Of a stretch of 64,000 bases of DNA, positions 1 to 11,124 are shown piece by piece (positions within the stretch are counted from its first letter, which is position 1; each line of letters starts with the position of its first letter). This stretch comes from Streptomyces albus subsp. albus (GTDB lineage: Bacteria > Actinomycetota > Actinomycetes > Streptomycetales > Streptomycetaceae): assembly GCF_000719865.1 (NCBI RefSeq), contig NZ_JOID01000008.1, forward strand, positions 310,001-374,000, read 5' to 3'. The translations under genes were made by a program, and so were the position numbers. The notes beneath the pieces were generated by a model. That model was not told where the DNA came from and did not search any database. It saw nothing but the letters and a program-made list of their open reading frames with translations.

Positions 1-255
1 GTCCTGGACCCGATGCTGGCGACCGGCGGCACGCTGGTCGCGGCGATCAATGAGCTGATCACCCGGGGCGCGGACGACGTCACCGCCCTCTGCCTGCTCG
101 CGGCGCCCGAGGGCGTCGACCTGATGGAGCGGGAGCTGAACGGCGCTCCGGTCACGGTCGTGACGGCCGCGGTGGACGAGCGGCTGAACGAGCACGGCTA
201 CATCGTGCCCGGCCTCGGTGACGCGGGGGACCGCATGTACGGCACCGCGGGCTGA
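1..255 (+). CDS. upp: Uracil phosphoribosyltransferase, C-terminal part (truncated by window edge)
   Basis: Converts uracil and PRPP to UMP in pyrimidine salvage. The frame is open from base 1 and ends at TGA 253-255, so the 5' part lies outside the window. The visible C-terminal segment carries the PRPP-binding loop DPMLATGGT and the family's closing uracil-binding block, with [13 protein letters not shown] near the end. These are the conserved last ~80 residues of Upp, so identification is secure although only about 40% of the protein is present. It converges with the LytR_C gene, and a strong hairpin separates the two. Confidence 0.96.
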   Translation, partial: VLDPMLATGGTLVAAINELITRGADDVTALCLLAAPEGVDLMERELNGAPVTVVTAAVDERLNEHGYIVPGLGDAGDRMYGTAG

Positions 256-316
256 CCTCCGTCACCCCACGCGACCCGGACCCCCGCGGCCCGGACCCGC
301 GCGGCCCCGTACCCAC

Positions 317-358
317 GCGGCGGAGCCCGCCACCCGATGGGGTGGCGGGCTCCGCCGC
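317..358. terminator. Bidirectional terminator between upp and LytR_C gene
   Basis: Two perfectly complementary 19-base arms (317-335 and 340-358) are separated by a GATG loop and followed on the + strand by a short T run. The site lies between convergent genes, so it can terminate both transcripts. Confidence 0.85.
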
Positions 359-372
359 TTTCGGCGGCCGGT

Positions 373-1020
373 TCAGCACTCCGGGCGGGCGGAGGGCTTC
401 GGCGAGGGGCTGACGAGGGCGGTGACCGTCTCGACGGCCCGCTCCTCGGGGACCAGCTTGGTGAAGGCCTTGCCGATGATGAAGTCGATCTCGGCCGGCT
501 TCTCGCGGCTCTTGTCCTGCTTCGTCCTCGCACCGGTGAGCTGGGCGCCGAGCACCTCGAACGCGCCCTTCTCCGCCGCGGGCGCGCCCAGCAGCAGCGC
601 GGCGTCCTTGACCTTCTTGTCGTACGCGGCCGGGGCGTTGTCCACCTTGCCGATCGTGAAGCCGCGCTTCTTCAGCGCCGTGGCCGTCTTCTTGGCCAGC
701 CCGCCGCGGGTGGTGGCGTTGTAGACGTTGACCGTGATCTGGCCGGGCTTCGGCAGCACCCTCGGCTTCGGAGCGGGGGACGCGCTCGCCTGCCGGCCCA
801 CCCCGCAGTTCTTGGCGCCGGCGGCCGCGCGGGCCTCGACCCCGCCGCCCGAGAAGATGCCGACGACCTGGAACGTGCCCCACCCGATGAGGGCGACGGC
901 CGCGGTGGCGCCGATCGCCGCGAGAACGACGCGTCGGTGCCGCGGCCTGCGCATCCGCGGGTAACGGTTGCCCGTGATGCGGTACTTCCCGCCCATGCCG
1001 GGAGGAGTGAGCATGCTCAT
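373..1020 (-). CDS. LytR C-terminal domain (LytR_C) membrane protein
   Basis: A 215-residue protein with a basic N-terminus, one transmembrane segment at about residues 31-50 (VVLAAIGATAAVALIGWGTF) and an extracytoplasmic LytR_C domain (about 95-195, starting near ITVNVYNATTRGGLA). LytR_C domains are found alone or at the C-terminus of LytR-CpsA-Psr enzymes that attach polymers to the cell wall; the function of the stand-alone domain is not well defined. The ATG at 1020 was chosen because it begins the conserved MSMLTPPGMGGKYR block; upstream in-frame sequence is low-complexity. A two-cysteine pattern (one after the TM, one at the C-terminus) is visible. It probably follows the small gene at 1161-1457. 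Confidence 0.85.
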   Translation of the reverse strand: MSMLTPPGMGGKYRITGNRYPRMRRPRHRRVVLAAIGATAAVALIGWGTFQVVGIFSGGGVEARAAAGAKNCGVGRQASASPAPKPRVLPKPGQITVNVYNATTRGGLAKKTATALKKRGFTIGKVDNAPAAYDKKVKDAALLLGAPAAEKGAFEVLGAQLTGARTKQDKSREKPAEIDFIIGKAFTKLVPEERAVETVTALVSPSPKPSARPEC

Positions 1021-1160
1021 GGGCGCAGCGTAGTGCGGGCTGTCATTTCTGCCTACTAAAGGATCAATGTGTGGCGGGCCCCTCAACCCGAAAGGGGCAG
1101 TCCCCGCGGTCCTGCCGCGACCTCGCGCGATCCCCCGGGGCGGGCCGGCGGCCGGCCTGG

Positions 1161-1457
1161 TCAGCCGAGTTCGAGCACGCGGGCGTGGAGCACCTGGCGC
1201 TGCTGGAGCGCGGCGCGGACGGCGCGGTGCAGCCCGTCCTCCAGGTAGAGGTCGCCCTGCCACTTCACGACGTGCGCGAAGAGATCGCCGTAGAAGGTCG
1301 AGTCCTCGGCGAGGAGCGTCTCCAGGTCGAGCTGTCCCTTGGTCGTCACCAGCTGGTCGAGGCGGACCGGGCGGGGAGCCACGTCCGCCCACTGGCGGGT
1401 GCTGTCCCGGCCGTGGTCCGGGTACGGCCGCCCGTTTCCGATGCGCTTGAAGATCAC
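1161..1457 (-). CDS. Small conserved actinobacterial protein, annotated in relatives as VapB-family antitoxin-like
   Basis: A 98-residue protein starting MIFKRIGNGRPYPDHGR and ending in a charged helical segment. From memory, this very conserved Streptomyces protein is often labelled a type II VapB-family antitoxin. I see no PIN-domain toxin beside it, so a toxin-antitoxin role is not supported by context. It lies 140 bp upstream of the LytR_C gene on the same strand and could be transcribed with it. The sequence is unusually conserved for a small accessory protein, which suggests a housekeeping role. Function should be treated as unknown. Confidence 0.75.
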   Translation of the reverse strand: MIFKRIGNGRPYPDHGRDSTRQWADVAPRPVRLDQLVTTKGQLDLETLLAEDSTFYGDLFAHVVKWQGDLYLEDGLHRAVRAALQQRQVLHARVLELG

Positions 1458-1632
1458 ACGGAAAGCCTACCGGGCCGGGCACTCCGGGCGCAGCCTCGCG
1501 GCGGGAGCCGGTTCGCGGCGATCCGTGTCCGGAGCGCCCGCGCGTGCGCCGCGGACGCCGGGCGGAGGGCCCGGCGTCCGCGGTCACGCGCGGCGGGGAG
1601 GCAGGCGGCCGGGGTGCCCGGCTCCGCCGGTG

Positions 1633-3189
1633 TTACTCGGTGGGGCGGTCGTGCGTGTGGCCGTCGTGCAGACCGCCGCCGCTGCCCGCGTCACCGTCGG
1701 TGGGCACCGACTCCACCGGCTCGGTGAGGGAGCGCAGGTCGTGGGCGTAGGTGCCGACGGCGTTGGCGATCACGTCGATGTTGGCGTCGAAGGCCTCCAT
1801 GCTGACGTTCGACAGGTCGTCGCACGCCTCGTGGTAGCAGGGGTCGTACGCGACGCCCGCCTGCCCGCCGAACAGCTCGGCCTGCTGCTCCGTCTTGACG
1901 CCCTCGGCGCCGGTGAAGGTGCCGCCCGAGGGGATGCCGGCCTCGATGAAGGGGCCGTAGTCCGAGCGCCCGGTGAAGTCCGTGCCCGCGTGCGGCGTGC
2001 CGCTGCGGTCGAGGAAGTCCGTGATCTGGCGCTCGATCTGGGCGGATCCCTCGGGGCCCGGTCCGGCGCCCACGGCGTCGGAGTCGTCGCCGTCGTAGAC
2101 GAAGAGGCCGTAGTTGGGCGAGGCGATCATGTCGAAGTTGAGGTACAGCTCGATCTGCTCGCGCTGCGCCTCGCTGAGATCGGCGACGTAGTTCTCGGCG
2201 CCCTGCAGACCCAGTTCCTCGGCCGACCACCAGGCGAAGCGCACCTTGTTGGCGGGCTTGTCGTGGGCCTTCGCCAGTTGCAGCGCCACTTCCAGCAGAC
2301 CGGCCGAGCCGGATCCGTTGTCGTTGATGCCGGGGCCCTTGGCGACGGAGTCGAGGTGGGCGCCGAGCATCACGGTGCGGTCGGCCCGTCCGCCGCGGGT
2401 CTCCGCGATGACGTTGCGGGTGGTGCGCTCCTCCTGGAGGGCCCGGATCTCGTACGTCACCGTGACCTCGCCCTGCGTGGCCTCGGCGGCGAGGGCCTCA
2501 CCGGCCTCCTGGGTGATGCCGCCGGTGGGGATGCGGCCGGCGTCCGCGGCGCCGAGGGTCCCGGCGAGGGCGCCGTCGGTGTTGTTGTAGATGATCGCCC
2601 CGACGGCTCCGGCGTCGGCGGCCGTGGCCTGCTTCTGAGCGAAGGTGCAGCCGCCGCGCTTGATGAGCGCGACCTTCCCGGTGAAGGTCTGGCCGGCGTA
2701 GTCGGCGGCGTCGCAGCCGCTGGTGCCGTCCTCGTCCACCGGTGCGGCGGCGACGGGGGCGGTGATGCCGCCCTCGGGGGTGCTGGTGGTGTAGGTCATG
2801 GCCGAGACCTCGATGTCCCGGGCGTCGGGCGTGACCACGGAGAGCTTCTCGGCGAGCGTCTCGGTGTAGACGAACGTGAAGTCGTCGTAGGAGACCTGGT
2901 AGCCGGCCTTCTTGAGCAGTTTGTAGACGTAGGCGGCGGACGCGTCGTAGCCGAGGGTGCCTGCGGCGCGGTGGCCGCCGGTGGAGTCGGCGATCGCCTG
3001 GAATCTCTCCAGGTGGCGGTGGGCGTTCTCGGCGGAGGAGTGCTTGACCAGCTTCTTTGCGAGGTGGGCGGCGCGGTGGGCCGGGTCCTGCTGGGCGGTG
3101 GCCGGGCCGGCCGAGGCCAGCAGCAGCGGAGTGGCGAGCGCGGCGGCGGCGATGGCCGCTATCGCCCGGCGCGGGTGGCGAGCTTCCAC
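1633..3189 (-). CDS. Secreted M28-family zinc aminopeptidase with PA domain
   Basis: Removes N-terminal residues from extracellular peptides using two zinc ions; closest in design to Streptomyces griseus aminopeptidase. The 518-residue protein has a Sec signal peptide (about 1-33, ending SAGPATAQ), a protease-associated insert (about 140-250, containing GKVALIKRGGCTFAQK) and an M28 catalytic domain. Expected metal ligands and base are visible: H278 (GAHLDS), D290 (NDNGSG), E324/E325 (SAEELG), D353 (NFDM) and H453 (CYHEACDD). Start is GTG 3189 with a GGAAGG ribosome binding site 7 bases upstream, giving the signal peptide immediately. It is divergent from the DUF1918 gene. Confidence 0.93.
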   Translation of the reverse strand: MEARHPRRAIAAIAAAALATPLLLASAGPATAQQDPAHRAAHLAKKLVKHSSAENAHRHLERFQAIADSTGGHRAAGTLGYDASAAYVYKLLKKAGYQVSYDDFTFVYTETLAEKLSVVTPDARDIEVSAMTYTTSTPEGGITAPVAAAPVDEDGTSGCDAADYAGQTFTGKVALIKRGGCTFAQKQATAADAGAVGAIIYNNTDGALAGTLGAADAGRIPTGGITQEAGEALAAEATQGEVTVTYEIRALQEERTTRNVIAETRGGRADRTVMLGAHLDSVAKGPGINDNGSGSAGLLEVALQLAKAHDKPANKVRFAWWSAEELGLQGAENYVADLSEAQREQIELYLNFDMIASPNYGLFVYDGDDSDAVGAGPGPEGSAQIERQITDFLDRSGTPHAGTDFTGRSDYGPFIEAGIPSGGTFTGAEGVKTEQQAELFGGQAGVAYDPCYHEACDDLSNVSMEAFDANIDVIANAVGTYAHDLRSLTEPVESVPTDGDAGSGGGLHDGHTHDRPTE

Positions 3190-3527
3190 GGAAGATCCTT
3201 CCGGCAGAGGGCTGGGCCGATGGGGGGCGGTCGGCGGCGGACTGTCCGGCATCCGGTGGTTCGAATCCGTGATGCGAACAGTCCGTGTGGAAGGGAAAGT
3301 TAAGGGATGCGGGTGGCCGCTGGGAACGGCCGCGACGCTTTCACCTCGAATTTTCACGTTCGGCCCCCGGCCCCGCCGCGCGGGTGCGGCCGGACGGGTA
3401 CGCGGGGCGGAGGGCCGGAAGGGCGCCCGGACGGGGCCGTTCCCTTCGCCACCGCGCCCCCTTCGCGCGGGCGTGCCACGCTGGAAGCGGAAGCCCCGGA
3501 AGCTTTCGGACGAGAGCGGTGAGGACG
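3190..3527. other. Divergent intergenic region, aminopeptidase / DUF1918
   Basis: A 338-bp gap that must hold the promoters for two divergent genes. On the minus strand a relatively AT-rich patch (about 3260-3305) precedes the aminopeptidase and is the likeliest promoter. I see no RNA gene or clear repeat. The + strand part near 3480-3527 contains the leader of the DUF1918 gene with a GAGAGCGGTGAGGACG ribosome-binding region. Confidence 0.5.
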
Positions 3528-3743
3528 ATGCGGGCACAGCTCGGCGACCAGATCGTGGTGGAGAGCGGAACGACGGGCGGCGCCCGGCGGGACGGTGAGA
3601 TCGTCGGGCTGCACCACGCCGACGGCTCACCCCCGTACGACGTGCGCTGGTCGGACACCGGCCGGGTGAGCGTGGTCTTCCCCGGACCCGACGCGCACAT
3701 CCGCCATCTGCACCACGAGGGCGGACCGGACCGCCGGTCCTGA
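3528..3743 (+). CDS. DUF1918 domain protein
   Basis: A 71-residue protein built almost entirely of a DUF1918 domain: it opens MRAQLGDQIVVES, followed by RRDGEIVGLHHADG and PPYDVRWSDTGRVSVVFPGP. The fold is predicted as a small SH3-like beta barrel and the biochemical role is unknown. ATG 3528 was selected because it begins the conserved domain and follows GAGG at 3521. The gene stands alone between divergent and convergent neighbours. Confidence 0.88.
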   Translation: MRAQLGDQIVVESGTTGGARRDGEIVGLHHADGSPPYDVRWSDTGRVSVVFPGPDAHIRHLHHEGGPDRRS

Positions 3744-3794
3744 CGCCCGCCCGAGCCCGCCCCGCCCCGGCGGCGGCCCCGCCCGGTGCTGCCC

Positions 3795-5165
3795 TCAGTG
3801 GCGCGGCGTGCCCAGGACGCGGGTCTCGATCCGCCGGCGCACCTCATCGGTGAGCCGGGTCAGCGCCCCGGAGATCTGCGCCTCCGGGGCCCGTGGGTCC
3901 CTGATCCGGCGGGCGGCGTCCGGCAGTTGGGCCAGATCGGCCTCGAAGCGGCGCCGGGCGGCGTCGAGGGCGGCCGCCGGGGTGAGCGCCGGGCCGGTGC
4001 GCCGGCCGCCGGTCATCACCGTCTCCAGCAGCGGTTCGGCGCCCGGCGGCACCGGCTCGTCCCGGAGCGCGACGGTGTCCCGCAGGCCGGGGCGGCGGAA
4101 GACCTGTTTGGCCGCCGGCCGGGTGACCTTCCGGCGCGACAGCTTCATGACCGGCCGCCCCTCGTGGGCGACGAGCTTGTAGGCGGAGTCCAGATACGGG
4201 GCGTCGGCTGAGACGCCGGCCTTGGTACCGACCGCGTAGGTGTCGATCGGGGCGCCCGACTCCACCAGCCGTTCGATCTCGTACTCGTCCAGGCCGCCGC
4301 TCGCCGTGATCCGCACCTCGGGCAGCCCGGCCGCGTCGAGGATGTGCCGGGAGCGGACGGCCAGTTCGCCCAGGTCCCCGCTGTCGAGGCGGATCGCGCA
4401 GCCGGGGCCGTAGCCGAGGTCGCGCAGCACGCGCGCGGCGGTGCGGACGCCGGCCTCGGTGTCGTAGGTGTCCACCAGCAGCGTCACCGGGCCGGGGTGG
4501 GCGCGGGCGAAGGCGTGGAAGGCGGTCTCCTCGTCCTCGTACGCCTCGATGTAGGAGTGCGCCATGGTGCCGACGGCCCGCAGGCCGTAGGCGTGGGCGG
4601 CGGCGACGTCGCTGGTGCCCGCGAAGCCGGTGAGGGCGCTCAGCCGGGCCATGGCGTGGCCGGCCTCGGTGCCGTGGGTCCGGCGCAGCGCGAAGTCCAC
4701 GACCGGGCGGCCGCGGGCGGCGAGAACGCAGCGGGCCGTCTTGGAGGCGACCGCCGTCTGGTGGCTGAGCTGGTTGAGCAGGATGGTCTCCGCGAGCTGG
4801 GCCTGCGGCAGCGGCGCGGTGACCTCCAGCAGCGGTTCGCCGGCCAGCACGATCCGGCCCTCGGGGACGGCGCGGACCTCGCCGCGGAACTCCAGGCCGT
4901 TCATCGCCTCCAGCTCCCCGGCGGGCCGGTTCATCGCCGCCGCGAAGGCGGCCGCCTCGGCGGGGCCGACGCGGAGCCGGGAAAGGTGGTCGAGCGCCGC
5001 TTCGAGGCCCGCGGCGACGAGGAAGCCGCGGCCGGGCGGGAGCTTGCGGACGAACAGGCTGAAGACGGCCTCGCCGGTCATCCCCTCCCGCAGATAGGCG
5101 AGGCACATGGTCGCCTCGTAGAGGTCGGTGGTGAGGACGTCCCGCGACGGCGCTTCTCCGGTCAT
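3795..5165 (-). CDS. pncB: Nicotinate phosphoribosyltransferase
   Basis: Makes nicotinate mononucleotide from nicotinate, PRPP and ATP in the Preiss-Handler NAD salvage route. The 456-residue protein begins with the family block TTDLYEATMCLAYLREGMTG and has the catalytic-loop region FALRRTHGTEAGHAMARLS, the SYIEAYEDEETAF segment and RLDSGDLGELAV with the PRPP/nicotinate-contacting residues. The start is uncertain: ATG 5165 begins close to the conserved domain but has no strong Shine-Dalgarno, while an in-frame ATG at 5255 would add 30 non-conserved residues. The gene is divergent from the acyl-CoA ligase and convergent with DUF1918. Confidence 0.93.
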   Translation of the reverse strand: MTGEAPSRDVLTTDLYEATMCLAYLREGMTGEAVFSLFVRKLPPGRGFLVAAGLEAALDHLSRLRVGPAEAAAFAAAMNRPAGELEAMNGLEFRGEVRAVPEGRIVLAGEPLLEVTAPLPQAQLAETILLNQLSHQTAVASKTARCVLAARGRPVVDFALRRTHGTEAGHAMARLSALTGFAGTSDVAAAHAYGLRAVGTMAHSYIEAYEDEETAFHAFARAHPGPVTLLVDTYDTEAGVRTAARVLRDLGYGPGCAIRLDSGDLGELAVRSRHILDAAGLPEVRITASGGLDEYEIERLVESGAPIDTYAVGTKAGVSADAPYLDSAYKLVAHEGRPVMKLSRRKVTRPAAKQVFRRPGLRDTVALRDEPVPPGAEPLLETVMTGGRRTGPALTPAAALDAARRRFEADLAQLPDAARRIRDPRAPEAQISGALTRLTDEVRRRIETRVLGTPRH

Positions 5166-5293
5166 GACGGCAGTATCCGGCCCGGCCGGGCACGCGGCAT
5201 GTACGGAGAACGCGGCATGCGCCTCCGATGTGCCGGTTGGTGTGGAATCCACCATGCTGGGGGTACCTGGCAGGCGTCAGGAGAGGACCGGTC

Positions 5294-7129
<1,836 letters not shown>

Positions 7130-7325
7130 GCGCGGCGCGGACGGGCCGGCGGGCGACCGGGGGCCCGGGTGCGGACGGGCGTGCGAACGCGCGGACGGCC
7201 CGGCGCGTGCGGGCCGCCGGGGCCCGGCGGGTACGGGCCGCTGGGGGCAGGCTTCGCACCGGCGTTCCCGCGCCGTTCCCGCCGTCGGCCGCCCCGAACC
7301 GACCGCCGCAGAGACCGGAGGCACC

Positions 7326-7571
7326 GTGAACCGGACCGAGGCCCTCGCGGCCGTCAAGGAAGCGATCCTCAGCGTCGCCCCGAACGCCGACGTGGACGGG
7401 CTGCCGGGTGACGCGCCCTTCCGCGAGGTGCTGGAACTGGACTCGCTGGACTTCCTGGGCGTGGTGACGAAGCTGGCCGAGCGCACCGGCTACCACATCG
7501 ACGACGCGGACTACCCGGCCCTGGACACCCTCGAGGGCGCCGCCGACTTCGTGGCGGAGCGGGCGCCCTGA
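7326..7571 (+). CDS. Free-standing acyl carrier protein
   Basis: An 81-residue phosphopantetheine-binding protein. The attachment serine is S40 in LELDSLDFLGVV, and four helices in the usual ACP order can be recognised. The start is GTG 7326 with a GGAGGCACC ribosome-binding site. It is not the fatty-acid-synthase ACP by context (no fab genes), and it sits directly after an acyl-CoA ligase on the same strand, so it may receive an acyl group from that enzyme. The stop codon lies inside a perfect 27-bp tandem duplication, which makes the C-terminus evolutionarily recent. Confidence 0.9.
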   Translation: MNRTEALAAVKEAILSVAPNADVDGLPGDAPFREVLELDSLDFLGVVTKLAERTGYHIDDADYPALDTLEGAADFVAERAP

Positions 7572-7616
7572 CGGGCCGTGTGCGCGGTGGCGCCCTGACG
7601 GGCCGTGTGCGCGGTG
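7563..7616. repeat. Perfect 27-bp tandem duplication across the ACP stop codon
   Basis: Two identical 27-base units (7563-7589 and 7590-7616) begin with GCGCCCTGACGGGCCGTGTG. The first unit contains the ACP stop codon, and the second is non-coding copy sequence. Confidence 0.95.
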
Positions 7617-7699
7617 GCGTACCGGTGGCCCGCCGGGGCCGGCTCCGTGCACCGCAGGGCACCGCCGGGCCGGCGCCTCCCCGGCGGCACCGGCACGGT

Positions 7700-8452
7700 T
7701 CACTCCTCCGGGGCCTCCACCAGCAGCGGGGAACCGGTGGTCGCGCCGCCGTCCACGACGAACTCGCAGCCGGTGGAGAACGTCGCGTCCGCGACGACGA
7801 ACAGCGCCATCCGCGCGACCTCCTCCGGCTCCCCGAAGCGCTGGATCGGCTGGGTGGCGACCAGGGACGGGTCCAGTCCGGCGGTCATCGGCGTGGCGAT
7901 CGGGCCGGGGTGGACGGAGCAGACGCGCACCCCGTCCGGGGCCATCTCCAGCGCCGCCGACTTCGTCAGACCGCGCAGACCCCACTTGCTCGCCGTGTAG
8001 GCGCCGAGGTTGGCGTAGCCCATCAGCCCCGCCGTGGACGAGACGTTGACGACGGCGCCCCCGCCCGCCCGGCGCAGCGACGGCAGAGCCGTGTGCATGC
8101 CCAGCCAGGCGCCGTAGAGATTGATGTCGAGGACGCGCCGGAAGGCCTCGGGGCTCTGCTCCCCGACGGTGGCGAAGTCGACGACGCCCGCGTTGTTGAC
8201 CAGCACGGACACCGGTCCGTACGCCTCCTCGGCCGCCGCGACGGCGGCGGACCAGTCCTCCGCGGCGGTGACGTCCAGCGGCTGGAAGCGGGCGGCGGGG
8301 CCCAGTTCGGCGGCCAGCGCCTCGCCCTCATCGCGCAGCACGTCGCCGATGACGACGGAGGCGCCCTCCGCGGTGAACAGGCGGGCCATGGCCGCGCCGA
8401 TGCCCCGCGCCCCGCCCGTGATGATGGCCGTACGACCGTTCAAGCGGCCCAT
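7700..8452 (-). CDS. Short-chain dehydrogenase/reductase (hydroxysteroid dehydrogenase-like)
   Basis: A 250-residue NAD(P)-dependent oxidoreductase. It has the Rossmann motif TGGARGIG near residue 13, NNAG near 88, and the catalytic triad S (NVSS), Y and K (YTASK). It ends FVVDGGATTGSPL as in classical SDRs. Sequence feel is close to the 3-alpha/20-beta-hydroxysteroid dehydrogenases of Streptomyces, but the substrate cannot be assigned. Start ATG 8452 follows GGGAGCTGAC. The gene is divergent from PEP synthase across 200 bp. Confidence 0.92.
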   Translation of the reverse strand: MGRLNGRTAIITGGARGIGAAMARLFTAEGASVVIGDVLRDEGEALAAELGPAARFQPLDVTAAEDWSAAVAAAEEAYGPVSVLVNNAGVVDFATVGEQSPEAFRRVLDINLYGAWLGMHTALPSLRRAGGGAVVNVSSTAGLMGYANLGAYTASKWGLRGLTKSAALEMAPDGVRVCSVHPGPIATPMTAGLDPSLVATQPIQRFGEPEEVARMALFVVADATFSTGCEFVVDGGATTGSPLLVEAPEE

Positions 8453-8652
8453 GTCAGCTCCCTGTTCGTCGGTGCGTTGATCTTCATCCTGCTGCCCGCC
8501 CGCCGGCTCCGCCAGGGAGGAACGGCCCCGGCTGGCGGGGACAACGGTCCCGTTCGCGGCGCGTACGGCGGAGGGAGCAGGGGCGTTCGGCCGGGCGAAG
8601 AGATATCCGTTATGGTCTGTTTTGCTCGCCCGTTCGGGGTTACCCGGGCCGC

Positions 8653-11124
8653 ATGGCCAGTCAGGATGCCGGGCCCGCCATGGTGCGGTGGTTCGAGGAC
8701 CTCTCCTCCGGCGATGTCGCGGTGGTCGGCGGCAAGAACGCCTCCCTGGGCGAGATGATCTCCACCCTCTCCGCCCGGGGCGTCCGGGTTCCCCCGGGCT
8801 TCGCCACCACCGCCGCCGCCTACGAGGAGTTCCTGGACACCGGCGGGCTGCGGGACCGCGTCCGGGAACGGCTCGACGCGCTGCGCGCGGGGACCGTGCC
8901 ACCGGCGGAGGCCGGCCGGGCGATCCGGGAGCTGATCCTCGGCGCGGAGCTCCCGCCCCGCCTGACCGCCGCCGTGCGGGAGGCCTACCGGGCGCTCGCC
9001 GCCCGGCTGGGGCGGGACGACCCGGACGTCGCGGTGCGCAGCAGCGCCACCGCCGAGGACCTGCCCGAGGCCAGTTTCGCCGGGCAGCAGGAGACCTTCC
9101 TCAACATCACCGGCGAGGAGGCGCTGCTCGACGCCTGCCGGCGCTGCTACGCCTCGCTCTTCACCGACCGGGCGATCAGCTACCGCGAGCACCACGGATT
9201 CGGCCATCTGCACGTGGCGCTGTCCGTGGGCGTCCAGGAGATGGTCCGCTCCGATCTGGCGGGCGCCGGGGTCGCGTTCACCCTCGACACGGACAGCGGT
9301 TTCCCCCGCGTCGTGCTGGTCAACGCGGCGTACGGGCTGGGCGAGTCCGTCGTCTCCGGCACCGTGGACCCGGACGAGTACCTGGTCTTCAAGCCGCTGC
9401 TCGGCCGGCCGGGGCTGAAGCCGGTGATCTCCCGGACGGCCGGCCGCAAGCAGACGAAGATCGTCTACGGGCCCGGGGGACCGGGGCGGGCGCCGACCGA
9501 GACCGTGGAGACCTCGGAGGAGGAGCGGACGTCCTGCGTCCTCGGCGACGAGGAGATCCTTGCGCTCGCCGAGTGGGCCGTCGTCGTCGAGGAGCACTAC
9601 GGCCGCCCGATGGACCTGGAGTGGGCCAAGGACGGGCGGACCGGTGAACTCTCCGTCGTCCAGGCCCGCCCGGAGACCGTGCAGACCCGCAAGGAGGCCG
9701 CGACCCTCCGCTCGTACCGGCTGACCGGCCACGACGGTCCGCTGGTGACCGGCCTGGCCGTCGGCGACGCCATCGCCACCGGCAAGGTCTGCCGGCTGCG
9801 GACCGCGCGGGAGATCGCCGACTTCGAGGACGGGGCCGTCCTGGTCACCGGCGCCACCGACCCCGACTGGGAACCGATCATGAAGCGGGCGGCGGCCATC
9901 GTCACCGACCGCGGCGGCCGCACCTCGCACGCCGCCATCGTCAGCCGGGAGCTGGGCCTCGCCGCCGTCGTGGGCACCGGGAACGCCACCACCGAGCTGA
10001 GCAGCGGCCACGAGATCACCGTCTCCTGCGCCGAGGGCGAGGAGGGCCACGTCTACCCCGGCATCCTCGACTACGAGGAACGCGAGATCGACCTCGCGGA
10101 CATCGCGCCCACCCGCACGCGGGTCATGCTGAACATCGCCAATCCCTCGGCGGCCTTCCGCTGGTGGCGGCTGCCGGCGGACGGTGTGGGGCTGGCCCGG
10201 ATGGAGTTCGTCGTCAACAACCACATCAAGGTTCACCCGATGGCGCTCGTCCACTACGACACCCTGGAGGACGCGGAGGCCCGCGCCCGCATCGACGCCC
10301 TCACCCGCGGCTACGACGACAAGACGGCCTTCTTCGTCGACCGGCTGGCCCACGGCGTCGCCCGGATCGCCGCCGCCTGGTGGCCCAAGCCGGTCATCGT
10401 CCGCATGAGCGACTTCAAGACCAACGAGTACGCCCGGCTCATCGGCGGCGAGCCGTTCGAACCGGGGGAGGAGAACCCCATGCTGGGCTGGCGCGGTGCC
10501 AGCCGCTACTACAGCGAGGGCTACCGGGAGGGCTTCGCCCTGGAGTGCCGCGCCATCCGCCGGGTGCGCGACGAGATGGGGCTGACGAACACGGTCGTCA
10601 TGATCCCGTTCTGCCGCACCCTCACGGAGGCCGACCGGGTGCTGGAGACGATGGCCGCCCACGGCCTGGAGCGCGGCCGGGAGGGGCTGGAGATCTACGT
10701 GATGGCGGAGATCCCCTCGAACATCGTCCTCGCGGCGGAGTTCGCCGACCGCTTCGACGGCTTCTCCATCGGCAGCAACGACCTCACCCAGCTGACCCTG
10801 GGGATCGACCGCGACTCGGAGCTGCTGGCCTCGGCGTTCAACGAGCGCGACCCGGCCGTCACCCGCGGCATTGAATACCTGATCGAGACGGCGCACGACA
10901 AGGGACGCAAGACCGGACTGTGCGGCCAGCGTCCCAGCGACGACCCGGACTTCGCCCGCTTCCTGGTGGGCGCCGGCATCGACTCCATCTCCGTCACGCC
11001 GGACAGCTTCCTGCTCGTCAAGGAGAACGTGGCGCGGGCGGAACGGGACGCGGCCGGCGGCGCGGGCGGTACGGGCGGTGCGGGCCGGGAGCGGGGTCCC
11101 GGCGCGGGCGGGCACGGCGCCTGA
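8653..11124 (+). CDS. ppsA: Phosphoenolpyruvate synthase (pyruvate, water dikinase)
   Basis: Makes PEP from pyruvate and ATP for gluconeogenesis. The 823-residue protein has an N-terminal ATP-grasp nucleotide-binding domain (about 1-340; VVGGKNASLGEM at the start, VRSSATAEDLPEASFAGQQE), a swivelling phosphohistidine domain with the phospho-accepting histidine in GGRTSHAAIVSRELG (about residue 430), and a C-terminal PEP/pyruvate TIM barrel (IYVMAEIPSNI, SIGSNDLTQLTLG, GLCGQRPSD). Length is normal for PpsA. The last ~25 residues are a Gly/Arg-rich tail without conservation. The promoter is probably the AT-richer patch at about 8600-8640. Confidence 0.95.
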   Translation: MASQDAGPAMVRWFEDLSSGDVAVVGGKNASLGEMISTLSARGVRVPPGFATTAAAYEEFLDTGGLRDRVRERLDALRAGTVPPAEAGRAIRELILGAELPPRLTAAVREAYRALAARLGRDDPDVAVRSSATAEDLPEASFAGQQETFLNITGEEALLDACRRCYASLFTDRAISYREHHGFGHLHVALSVGVQEMVRSDLAGAGVAFTLDTDSGFPRVVLVNAAYGLGESVVSGTVDPDEYLVFKPLLGRPGLKPVISRTAGRKQTKIVYGPGGPGRAPTETVETSEEERTSCVLGDEEILALAEWAVVVEEHYGRPMDLEWAKDGRTGELSVVQARPETVQTRKEAATLRSYRLTGHDGPLVTGLAVGDAIATGKVCRLRTAREIADFEDGAVLVTGATDPDWEPIMKRAAAIVTDRGGRTSHAAIVSRELGLAAVVGTGNATTELSSGHEITVSCAEGEEGHVYPGILDYEEREIDLADIAPTRTRVMLNIANPSAAFRWWRLPADGVGLARMEFVVNNHIKVHPMALVHYDTLEDAEARARIDALTRGYDDKTAFFVDRLAHGVARIAAAWWPKPVIVRMSDFKTNEYARLIGGEPFEPGEENPMLGWRGASRYYSEGYREGFALECRAIRRVRDEMGLTNTVVMIPFCRTLTEADRVLETMAAHGLERGREGLEIYVMAEIPSNIVLAAEFADRFDGFSIGSNDLTQLTLGIDRDSELLASAFNERDPAVTRGIEYLIETAHDKGRKTGLCGQRPSDDPDFARFLVGAGIDSISVTPDSFLLVKENVARAERDAAGGAGGTGGAGRERGPGAGGHGA

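Noticed and set aside
1161-1457. Toxin-antitoxin module around the VapB-like protein
   Set aside because: No toxin candidate lies next to it; the flanking frames are shadows of GC-rich sequence.
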